Source of the DNA: Saprospiraceae bacterium
GTDB lineage: Bacteria > Bacteroidota > Bacteroidia > Chitinophagales > Saprospiraceae
Direction: 5' to 3'
Assembly (NCBI GenBank): GCA_013214355.1
Contig: JABSSL010000076.1
Span: 1 to 64,000 of the forward strand
DNA length: 64,000 nt
The notes beneath the pieces are model-generated. The model did no database searches. It saw only the letters and a program-made list of their open reading frames with translations, and was not told the origin of the DNA. Positions 32,436 through 42,300 of this stretch are shown piece after piece; within the stretch, counting starts at the first letter, position 1; each line of letters starts with the position of its first letter. A program made the position numbers and the translations under genes.

Positions 32436-34862
32436 ATGCGTTTTTTCACATTTGTTTTACTGATGGCTTTGAGTCTCCATGCATTGGGACAAAGCCAAGT
32501 AGAGGGAGTGCTTACCGACAAGCAAGGGCGACCTATTGTAGGTGCAAATGTAGTTTTACAAGAAAGCCAACAGGGATCGGCTACGGATCAGGATGGTCGT
32601 TATGCCATTCAGAACGTCAAACCAGGTGCTTACACGCTGGTAGTTAGCTACGTGGGCTATGATGAAGTTAGCATGAAACTTACCGTGGCAGAAGGAGCCA
32701 ACAGTGTACAACAAAACGTGCAGTTGTCCGAACGGATCTTTAACCTGGGCGGCCTCACGGTCACCGCCACCAGAGCCGGAGAGAAGACTCCAATGACCTA
32801 CACCAATGTAGACAAAGAGGAGTTGGAGGAAAGAAATTTGGGCCAGGATGTACCCTATATTCTTCGTTGGACCCCTTCTACTGTAGTTACTTCTGATGCA
32901 GGAACAGGTATTGGTTATACCGGAATTCGGATTCGGGGTTCCGATCCCACCCGGATCAACGTAACCATTAATGGTATTCCCTTGAATGATTCGGAATCGC
33001 AGGGGGTGTTTTGGGTAAATATGCCCGATTTCATCAGTTCAACCAATGATGTACAGATTCAGCGGGGCGTCGGTACCTCTACAAATGGCCCAGGGGCATT
33101 CGGGGCTACGATCAATCTTAATACGGCAAAGTTACACAAGGAGGCCTATGGTAATGTGAACCTCTCTTCGGGGTCCTTCAATACTTTTAGAAGAAATGTG
33201 ACCTTTGGTTCCGGCTTACTGAACGGTAAGTTTACGCTGGATGGACGCTTGTCGAAGATCACTTCAGATGGCTATATCGATCGTGGCTCTGCGGACTTAA
33301 GTTCTTACTTCCTGTCCGGTGCCTACATGGGGAAGAAGAGTTCTTTGCGATTCAATCTCTTTTCTGGACACGAAATTACCTATCAAGCTTGGAACGGGGT
33401 TTCGGCCGACCTCTTAGCAGATCCGGAAACACGAACCTTTAATTCAGCAGGTACCGATAGAGCGGGAGAACCTTATGAAAATGAGGTGGATAATTACCGG
33501 CAAACGCATTATCAGTTGTTATACGATCAGCAACTGGAAAATAACTGGCAACTGAGTCTCGCCTTGCACTATACTGAGGGGATGGGCTTTTTCGAAAACT
33601 ACGAGGGAGGTGCCAGTATGGAGTCCTTCAACTTGGACCCGATTACTATTGGTGGAGAGACGATTACGGAATCAGACCTCATCCAAAGACGTTGGCTGGA
33701 CAATGACTTCTACGGGGGTATATTCTCTTTACAACACCAAACTGCGGATCAGAAGTTAACCAGTACCGTAGGAGGTGGCTATAATATTTACGAAGGAGCG
33801 CATTTTGGTGAGGTGATTTGGGCCAGGTACGCTTCGGAAAGTGAATGGGGCGATCGGTACTATGAGAATGATGCTGAAAAGCGTGACTTCAATATCTACG
33901 CGAAATGGAACTATGAGTTGGTTAAAGGCTTGAATGCTTACTTGGATCTGCAGTATAGAATGGTAGATTATGAGTTTTTAGGTTTCAATGATCAACTACA
34001 GAATGTAACCCAGACGGCTGCTCTCAACTTCTTCAATCCTAAAGTAGGACTTTGGTATCAACCTAACGAAGCCTCAGAAGTGTACCTCTCTTTTGCGGTA
34101 GCTAATCGTGAGCCAAATCGGAACGACTATACAGAGAATCCGATCAGCGCTGTCCCTCGACCAGAGCGTTTATACAATACTGAGTTTGGTTATAAATGGC
34201 AAGGCAAGGGTGGTGCCTTTGGAGCCAATTTGTACTATATGTCCTACCAGGATCAACTGGTATTAAATGGTCAGATCAATAACGTGGGGGAGTATATTCG
34301 AGTAAATGTAGATGATAGCTACCGTTTAGGAGTAGAATTGATGGGGGGGGTAGCATTGGCACCACCGTTGCGATTGGATGTGAATGCGACCATTAGTCAA
34401 AACCGGGTTCGTCAATTCTCAGAATTTATTGATCAATACGACGAAAACTTCAGTTGGTTAGGGCAGCAGGAAATCTTGAGGGAAAATACCCCATTGGCTT
34501 TTTCACCGGGGATAATCACGGGGGCAGACCTTAGCTGGGACGCCATCGATTTGGACCGTCAACAATTGACCTTCAATTTGATGGGTAAATATGTCGGGCG
34601 ACAGTACATCGATAACAGCGGAGATGATGCCAATACCTTGGATCCTTATTTCTTTACAGACCTTGGTGCTGTGTACACCGTCCAGACTAAAGGGTTGAAG
34701 GAAATAGCAGTACGTTTATTGGTGAGAAATCTAACAGATAATTTATACGAAACCAATGCTTGGTCGTATCGATATCAATTTGGAAGTTCCACCTTGGTGG
34801 ATCAAGGTTTCTATCCACAGGCGGGGATCAACTACTTGTTAGGCTTGACGGTGAGCTTTTAG
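32436..34862 (+). CDS. TonB-dependent outer-membrane receptor, TPP-regulated (probable thiamine/precursor uptake)
   Basis: A signal peptide (residues 1-18, ending ALGQ) is followed by a carboxypeptidase-regulatory-like beta-sandwich (VEGVLTDKQGRPIVGANVVLQ), a plug domain (GYTGIRIRGSDPTRINVTINGIPL) and a 22-strand-type barrel ending GLTVSF. The 808-residue length is normal. The upstream TPP riboswitch makes thiamine or a thiamine precursor the likely ligand; TPP-controlled TonB receptors of Bacteroidota were named OMR1 in comparative-genomic work. An inner-membrane PnuT-like partner is not in the window; the following gene is convergent. Confidence 0.92.
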   Translation: MRFFTFVLLMALSLHALGQSQVEGVLTDKQGRPIVGANVVLQESQQGSATDQDGRYAIQNVKPGAYTLVVSYVGYDEVSMKLTVAEGANSVQQNVQLSERIFNLGGLTVTATRAGEKTPMTYTNVDKEELEERNLGQDVPYILRWTPSTVVTSDAGTGIGYTGIRIRGSDPTRINVTINGIPLNDSESQGVFWVNMPDFISSTNDVQIQRGVGTSTNGPGAFGATINLNTAKLHKEAYGNVNLSSGSFNTFRRNVTFGSGLLNGKFTLDGRLSKITSDGYIDRGSADLSSYFLSGAYMGKKSSLRFNLFSGHEITYQAWNGVSADLLADPETRTFNSAGTDRAGEPYENEVDNYRQTHYQLLYDQQLENNWQLSLALHYTEGMGFFENYEGGASMESFNLDPITIGGETITESDLIQRRWLDNDFYGGIFSLQHQTADQKLTSTVGGGYNIYEGAHFGEVIWARYASESEWGDRYYENDAEKRDFNIYAKWNYELVKGLNAYLDLQYRMVDYEFLGFNDQLQNVTQTAALNFFNPKVGLWYQPNEASEVYLSFAVANREPNRNDYTENPISAVPRPERLYNTEFGYKWQGKGGAFGANLYYMSYQDQLVLNGQINNVGEYIRVNVDDSYRLGVELMGGVALAPPLRLDVNATISQNRVRQFSEFIDQYDENFSWLGQQEILRENTPLAFSPGIITGADLSWDAIDLDRQQLTFNLMGKYVGRQYIDNSGDDANTLDPYFFTDLGAVYTVQTKGLKEIAVRLLVRNLTDNLYETNAWSYRYQFGSSTLVDQGFYPQAGINYLLGLTVSF

Positions 34863-35050
34863 ATTGGCAATCAGTTGATTTACTTAACCAGATAAGAAAA
34901 CATACACTGGAACACAAATAAGTTAAAAAGCAGTGCGGCAAGTATCCCAAGTTTTTCGTGGCCTTGTCTTCGGGAAACTTCGCATAGCTCGCATGGATTT
35001 CTTCCAATAAACTTTTGTTCCACAGTAATAAGCCTGTAGCCGTAAACGAA

Positions 35051-35087
35051 AGAAGTCGCATTTGCCATCGGAGCAAATGCGACTTCT
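35051..35087. terminator. Bidirectional terminator between convergent genes
   Basis: A perfect 15-bp inverted repeat, AGAAGTCGCATTTGC and GCAAATGCGACTTCT with a 7-nt loop, lies between the plus-strand receptor and the minus-strand outer-membrane protein gene. Short T-runs follow on both strands. Confidence 0.8.
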
Positions 35088-35111
35088 CTTGTTTTGATCT
35101 AGCTCGAGTAA

Positions 35112-35732
35112 CTAGAAATTATAAGTCAAACCAAAACGATAATCTAGTGGGGAAGTAATATCATTACTAGGTGGATTGACGTTATAAAGAATCAAAGCTT
35201 CAAACCCCCAAGGACCACCACTGCTGCTGGTATAACCTAAGCCAATATTGATGGCTGATCGCTCTCTTCGGGTCACATCCAATTCCTGCGTCACATTATT
35301 CCAAATAATATTGTTGGGCTCATTCACGAGGTTAGCTTCTATTTGCCCAAAAAAGGTATCAACTGGACGGAACCGGATGAAGCCTCCGATGTCCCAGGAG
35401 TTGGTATTTAGCCTTTCAACGTCTCTTCCCCCCCCTTGATTCAAGCGGTAGGCAAAGTAAGTGAGCGAACCGCGAGGTCCAATAGATAGGGCATCAAATA
35501 TTTTATATCCGATCATCGGAGCCAAGCCAGCCTGAAAGGTACTCTGAAAGGTATTACCTTGGAAGCCAAGCGTAACATGACTACCGTACCACAATCGATG
35601 CTGGAATCCACCACTTTCATCAAAGTACTCATCCGTAGAAGATCGCCTGCTGGAGCGTTGACCGTAGGCATCCTGGCACAAGGCAATAACCAGTACACTA
35701 CTCAGAAAAGCTAATAGCAAAACTTTTTTCAT
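35112..35732 (-). CDS. Outer-membrane beta-barrel-like secreted protein
   Basis: I chose the internal ATG (MKKVLLLAFLSSVLVIAL), which gives a clean signal peptide ending YGQ; the tracked start adds 43 residues. The mature part (about 180 residues) has alternating strands (HVTLGFQGNTFQSTFQAGLAPMIGY, AINIGLGYTSS) and a terminal YRFGLTYNF typical of small outer-membrane barrels. I recognise no specific family. Its terminator lies downstream at 35051-35087. Confidence 0.8.
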   Translation of the reverse strand: MKKVLLLAFLSSVLVIALCQDAYGQRSSRRSSTDEYFDESGGFQHRLWYGSHVTLGFQGNTFQSTFQAGLAPMIGYKIFDALSIGPRGSLTYFAYRLNQGGGRDVERLNTNSWDIGGFIRFRPVDTFFGQIEANLVNEPNNIIWNNVTQELDVTRRERSAINIGLGYTSSSGGPWGFEALILYNVNPPSNDITSPLDYRFGLTYNF

Positions 35733-36311
35733 AATAAGATTATTTTCAACAAAGATAATGATTCTATAAAAGTTCGGACTGCTAATCAGACAGAACCCAA
35801 ACATATTGATTTTTGTTCTTCGATATGCTGGAGTTTCGAGACACTCAAAAAAGGCCTTCAAGGGTCTTCATGGAGGCTTAATCCTTTCATGTTTAGGCTA
35901 TCCACGAACTCCATCTAAGAAGATTGATTCTGATCAGTTGCTTAGGAATCAAATATAGTTAACAGTAGGTGTGCAGGAATTACCGAGATAAAGCTTACAT
36001 CTACTTAACGCCTAAAGATAAAAAAGGTCGGAAAGTACCTTTATTTTCACGTTTTGTTAACCAATGGCTGTCACCAATATTGCAGTTTGCCGGGAATACT
36101 GCAAGGGCAGGCTGAATCAAAACAAAGGCATTTATAAAATCAGTCCGTCGGCATTTTAACAAATGGAATCTCGAAATCGGCACGTTAATTGTTTATCTTT
36201 GCAAAACTACTAAGCCTCGGTGCCGTTCTGAAAAGTAGAATTCCGAAAAGCATAATTGCTTGGATGAATCTACCAAAGAATATATCCCAAAAACAGTCTA
36301 TACGATCCTTT
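35733..36311. other. Divergent intergenic region between barrel protein and giant adhesin genes
   Basis: About 580 bp without a supported gene. A TATCTTTG -7 box at 36194-36201 points toward the giant gene. An imperfect hairpin (GCCTTCA..TGGAGGC) is near 35850. The ORF-track start at 36189 lies upstream of the likely transcription start, which argues for the internal ATG at 36312. Confidence 0.45.
36194..36201 (+). promoter_or_regulatory. -7 box TATCTTTG for the giant adhesin gene
   Basis: TATCTTTG matches TAnnTTTG, 110 bp before the ATG at 36312. The -33 TTG is not clearly placed. If used, the leader is about 105 nt. Confidence 0.45.
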
Positions 36312-39300
36312 ATGCGACGTATATATATCCTATGGCATATCATAATCCTCCCTATTTTTGCAATTGGGCAGAGCTGTGGCTTAACCGATACAGTACTCAT
36401 CAATCCGAACTCCAACGGAAGTTTCACGCTAAGTATTGAGGATTTTATCAATGATGATCTGGCTGATCCAGCCCAGGGGGTGTGTGGTATTGAACTGAAA
36501 TTCAAACATACCTTTGTAGAGTATTTTGAGCTATCCCTGACCTCCCCAGGAGGACAAACGATTGATCTGATTGGCCCTAATAGTGGTCAAAATGGATCCA
36601 CCTTTGGTTCGACTTGGGATATTTCCTTCATTCCATCCATAGAGCCGGCGATGCCAGATAGTGGCTACTTGGACCGCTGGGACAATGAACAGGCCAATGA
36701 CTTTGGTGTCTTTTTTCTTTATACTGGCTCCTATTATCCCTACAGTGGTAATTTGGAAGATTTCAATACAGGGGCGGTCAACGGGGATTGGGTTTTTAAT
36801 TTTAGCAATGACCCTTCGCCATTTAATACCGGAGCGGTCATCTTTGCCAGGCTCATATTTTGTGATAGCCGAGGGGTAGATTGTTGTTTTGGAGTGGGTG
36901 GAGAACTCAGAGCACCTGACCTACTGGCCTGTGAAGGTGATACTTCCTTACTGATAAACCCTGATCCCTTCTTCAGCGCTGGGGTGGCAGATACATCAGA
37001 ATATGATTATACCTATCTGCTCGCAAGAGATAGTCTAATTATCGGTTTTGATACGGTTCCCGATCTGCAATCCTTTAGCGGAGGGATGTACCAAATCTGT
37101 GGTTTGTCCTATCGCGCTTCGGAAGCGGATAGCCTCTCACAACTCATTAACACGGTGGACCTTGACAGCCTACAAAACAATCTCAATAGCTTTTTCCCCC
37201 TCTTTTGCGGAGATCTCAGTGATAATTGTATTACGGTGCAAATTGAACCTCCGCCAGATACAGTTTTCTTGATCGAGCAGATTTGTCAAGGAGACAGTAT
37301 TACAGTGGGGGATAGTGTGGTTTTCAGTACCGGAAACTATCTTTTTGAATTGGAGAGTTTTGCGGGCTGCGATAGCATTGTAGACCTAGATCTTACCGTG
37401 ATCAATACTATTATAGAAGATATTGATCTGACCATTTGTGAGGGAGATTCGGTGGAGGTTGGTCCCAGTATTTATCGCATTGAAGGAACTTATACGGACA
37501 CCTTGCAGAGTAGCCTGGGGTGCGATAGTATCATTAATCTAAACTTAGAAGTACTACAACCCATCATTACGAATTTGACGGAGAGGATTTGCCCTGGAGA
37601 TCGTTTTGAGGTAGGAGATAGTACCTTCACAGAAACAGGCTTATATCAAGTCAACTTACTATCAGCCCGGAATTGCGATAGCATAGTGAATTTGGATTTA
37701 AGGGTATTAGACCTGGAATTAAATATTGCGGAACCTGATACCATTACCTGCTTCAATAATGGGATTGAGCTCAATGCCAATGCTTCAAACCCGGCTGGGC
37801 TGCTGACTTTCGATTGGCAAGACATGGATGGAAATAGTATGGGTAGCAGCCCTATACTTACGGTAAATGTAGCCGATACCATAAGCTTGACGATCAGCAG
37901 AACAGAAGCGGGAACCACTTGTTCGGCCACGGATACGGTCATTGTTCGAGAAGATAGAATCCCACCGATAGCGGATGCTGGACTCGATATGGATATTACT
38001 TGTAGTTTCCCAGAACGAACGCTGGGTGGGACTACAACTTCAGTTGGAGTTAACTATTCCTACAACTGGCAGACCACAGATGGCCAAATCGATGGGGCTA
38101 GTACTACGGAACAAATCATCGTGCAAACTCCCGGCACCTATACTTTGGTTGTGACGAATACGGACAATGGGTGTGAAAGCCAGGACGATATTGTAATAGG
38201 AATCGACACCGCCAGTCCGATTGCTGATGCTGGTCCAGATACCCTGCTGACCTGCGGCATCACGGAAATAACCTTGGGCGGATCAGGAACTTCCTCTGGA
38301 GCTGAATTTTTGTATTACTGGTTAAATAATAGTGGAGATACCATCCCTGCCTCCAATACCCCTAACTTATCGATTAATCAAGCCGGAAACTATACCCTAC
38401 GGGTGACGGATGATAGTAATGGCTGTACTATCACGGAGACTGTAGAGGTAACGCAAGATATTGCACTGCCACAGATTATAATAGCTCCTCCCAGTTTACT
38501 GAATTGCGAACAAGTAGAGCAAACGCTAGATGCTACAGCTTCTGATCAGGGCCCTAATTTTGAGCTCTTTTGGAAGGCGAGCAATGGGGGGAATATTAGT
38601 GCTGGACAAGGTACTCCCACTCCTAACGTGGATGCAACGGGGAACTATGAATTGGTTATTACTAACCTGAGCACGGCCTGTCGGGATTCGGTAATGTTAG
38701 TGGTAGAAGATTCGATCAACACGATTACGGCTGCTATCGATGCACCTAGTCTATTGACCTGTGATGCACCCAGTACGACGCTAAACGTTTCACTTTCTTC
38801 CTCGACAGGAAGAGATATCCAATATTTATGGACCACTACTACTGGTAGTTTTGCTGGGGATACCATCGGGGCAAGCGTAGCAGTCAATGCAGCGGCAATG
38901 TATACCTTAGAGGTGTTGGACACCTTTACTCGTTGTTCAGCTACTGCTCAGGTTGAAGTCATCCAAGATGTTGGATTGCCAGTGGCAGAAGCTGGAGACG
39001 CAGCGGTATTAAATTGTGCGATTTCACGCTTGAGCTTAGATGGCGAAGGTAGTTCGATAGGGGCTAATTTTAGCTATCAATGGCAAGGGCCTTGCATTAT
39101 ATCTCCTTCAGATCAATTGGAGATTGAGGTAGATTGCCCTGGCACTTACATACTTGAAGTTACCAATACAGACAATTCTTGTGTTAATGTCGATAGCGTC
39201 ATAATCACCGAAAATCTCGAGTTGCCTGTTGCTGTAATTGATGCTCCAGATATATTGAGTTGTCGGGATACCGAAATCACCTTATCCGCAGTCTCCTCTA

Positions 39301-42300
39301 CATCCGCGTCGGATGTAGATTTTGCTTGGACAGGCCCAGGTATCCTCACGGCAACGGATGCTGCCCAAATACAACTTAGTCAAACGGGCGTTTATGAAGT
39401 AATTGTCACTGATCAGCTCAGTCAATGCACCGATACTACCAGTGTGACGGTAGTAGATGACATCGAATTGCCGATGGTGGATCTAGGACCCGATACCTCT
39501 CTAACCTGCTTAGTGTCCAGTTTAAGCTTGGGGGGAGGTACTAATTCAGCTGGACCTGATTTTGTTTACCAATGGACAGTGCTGGAAGGGAATATTACGA
39601 CTAGCTTGACGGAACCCACGGTGAATGTTGATGAGCAAGGTATTTATCGTCTAACTATTGAAAACATAGTAACAGGTTGTCGGGATTCAAGTACCGTTTT
39701 TGTCAATCGAACAGATCAAATACCCTTTGTGGATGCGGGTCCGAACTTATCCTTCTTATGTGATACAGACTCTCTAATCTTGCTAGGGAGTACCGGTGTT
39801 ATGCCTGAAAATGCTAACATCAGCTGGGTGGGTCCTTGCCTAGAAGGCCGGACAGATAGCCTAGTAGCAATAGCTTCTTGTCCGGGTCAATATATCATTG
39901 AAGTAGAGGATACTTCTACGGGCTGCTCCAATACGGACACGATGACGGTGCGAGTAAGTTCAGTGGTTCCTGTGGCCCTAGTGCCGGATACCGTATTTAT
40001 TTCTTGCGAGACGGGGCAAGCTATTTTGGATGCGTCCAATTCCTCCTTCGGAACTTACAGCTGGAGTTTTCAGGGCAACCCAATTGCTTCCACTAGTAAT
40101 CTCATTGGTGTGGAAGAAGCAGGTGTATACCTATTTACAGTTACCAATTTAGATGGGACCTGTTCAGATAGTGAAGAAATCTTGGTATTGGAAAATTGTG
40201 GACCACAGATTATTGTTCTTCCTCCCGATAGCCTTACCTGTGTTGTGTCGACTGTGTCGATTGATGCCTCGCAATCCACCCAAGGAGATAATATTAGCTT
40301 TGCCTGGACCGGGCCAGAAGTTGGCTGCATTACTGCTGGCATCGACAGCCAGGTTGCAGAAGTCATCTGCCCAGGTTCCTACCAATTGATCTTGACAAAT
40401 ACCGAGGTCATGGCTGCTGACACACAATTTGTGGAGGTATTTTTGGATACTCTATCACCCATTGCAGTTGCCGGGAATCCCGATACCATCACTTGTACCA
40501 TGCCTAGTCTGGAACTTTCAGGTATGGGATCTTCCGAAGGTAGCATCTACACCTATAGCTGGTCCAGTTTTAGTACAGGGGAAGTAATTAGTACCGCTCT
40601 CACGGCTCAAGCCACGGAGCCGGGGTCGTACTTACTTGAGGTAACTAATACGGAGAACGGCTGCCAAACTCAGGATGTCGTACAGGTTTTTATCGATGAA
40701 AATGCGCCACAAATTAGTTTTGGCAATTTACTTTTTCCTTGTGAAGCAACCGAATTTGATTTGGAGGCCTTAGTTACGCCCATTGATCACAATTACCAAT
40801 ACGAATGGACTGGTCCTGGTATAGTTGCTGGAGCTCAAACTCCTACGGTTCGAATTAATCAAATTGGGACTTATCAATTAGAAATCTTGGACCTCGACAA
40901 TGGTTGTATAGATGTGGCACAGGCCGAAGTGGAAGAGCAAGACTGTGTACCCTGTCTTGATTTGCAGGGCCCAGATATCCTAGCGATCACCTGTCTTATT
41001 GATGAAGTAGCTATAGATGTAGAGTTCTGCGATGATTGCGATAATTGTCAGATTCAATGGACTACTATTGGTGGAAACATACAAGGTCCTGCTAACACCT
41101 TAGATATTGGTGTCAATGCTGCTGGAACCTATATATTGAGTGTCACTAACGATATCGGATTTACCTCCACGCTGGAGGTGATCGTATTGGATCAAACCAC
41201 CTCTCCGCTGATTGATGCCGGACCAGATCGGTTCTTGACCTGTGATAGTACAACGGTAGTGTTAATGCCAAATGCGGATAGCATAGAAGCAAATTGGATC
41301 TTTTCGTGGATCGATCCTAATGGTAGTGAGATTTCGACTGAGTTTACTGCTACAGCAAGCGAAAGTGGGACCTACACGCTAGAAGTACTAGATACCATTA
41401 CGGGTTGCCGTACCAGTGACCAAGTACAAGTGGACCTGCAATCAGCTCCTCCGCTAGCGGAGGCAGGCCCAGAGCAAGAGCTAACGTGCCAAGATAATTT
41501 GGTTGTCTTAGATGGAAGTGGCTCTGCTACCGGGGCGGATATTGTTTACCAATGGAGTACTAATCAAAATACTAGCTGCCTCCAAGGGGCAAGCACGACC
41601 AACCCCGTGGTCAGTTGTGCTGGGACTTATTTTTTGGAAGTGCGAGATACGCTTAGTGGCTGTTTTAGCATGGATAGTGTCCTTGTACAGAATAGCGATG
41701 AATTACCGGCGCTAATAGCCGTACCGGATACGAATTTCACCTGTGCAGATTCTTTGCTGGTGCTAAGGGCGGAACTACCGCCAGCTGGGAGCTTTGGCTT
41801 TGAGTGGTGTGAAATCGAGAGTAATGGTCAGATCGTAGCTGGTAGCTGCCGATCTACGCTAGACTATGAGGTCCGCACTACAGGGCAATATCGATTTCGA
41901 GTGGAGGATTTTCAAAGTGGCTGTACTAATGAATTTACGGTGAACGTGGGGGCGGACACCATCGCTCCTGTGGTAAATGCAGGAGATGACGACACCTTAG
42001 TCTGTACCTCTCCGAGTATGCAATTGCAAGGTATGGCCGACTCGGTCAACACCATCTGGTCTTGGAGTGCCCTCAATAACAGCATGATCGAAGATTCGAG
42101 CACCCTATCACCTACCATTTTCGCTCCAGACACATTTCTTTTAACTGCTACTAATACCTTGAATCAGTGTAGCGCCACGGATACCTTGATCATCTTACGC
42201 GATGAGAATGCTCCAATTGCTGATGCAGGCCCAGATCAGAACTTTGATTGTACCACGCAAAGCCTACAGCTGACGGGCTTTGCCACCAGTAATAGTGGAC

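Noticed and set aside
32366-32647. Plus-strand 93-codon ORF over the receptor start
   Set aside because: It is out of frame with the TonB receptor, whose signal peptide and domain order are unambiguous.
34828-35076. Minus-strand 82- and 62-codon ORFs downstream of the receptor
   Set aside because: They overlap the receptor end and the terminator hairpin and lack a recognisable domain.
38645-38923. Minus-strand ORFs inside the giant gene
   Set aside because: They mirror the Ser/Thr/Ala-rich repeat codons of the plus strand.
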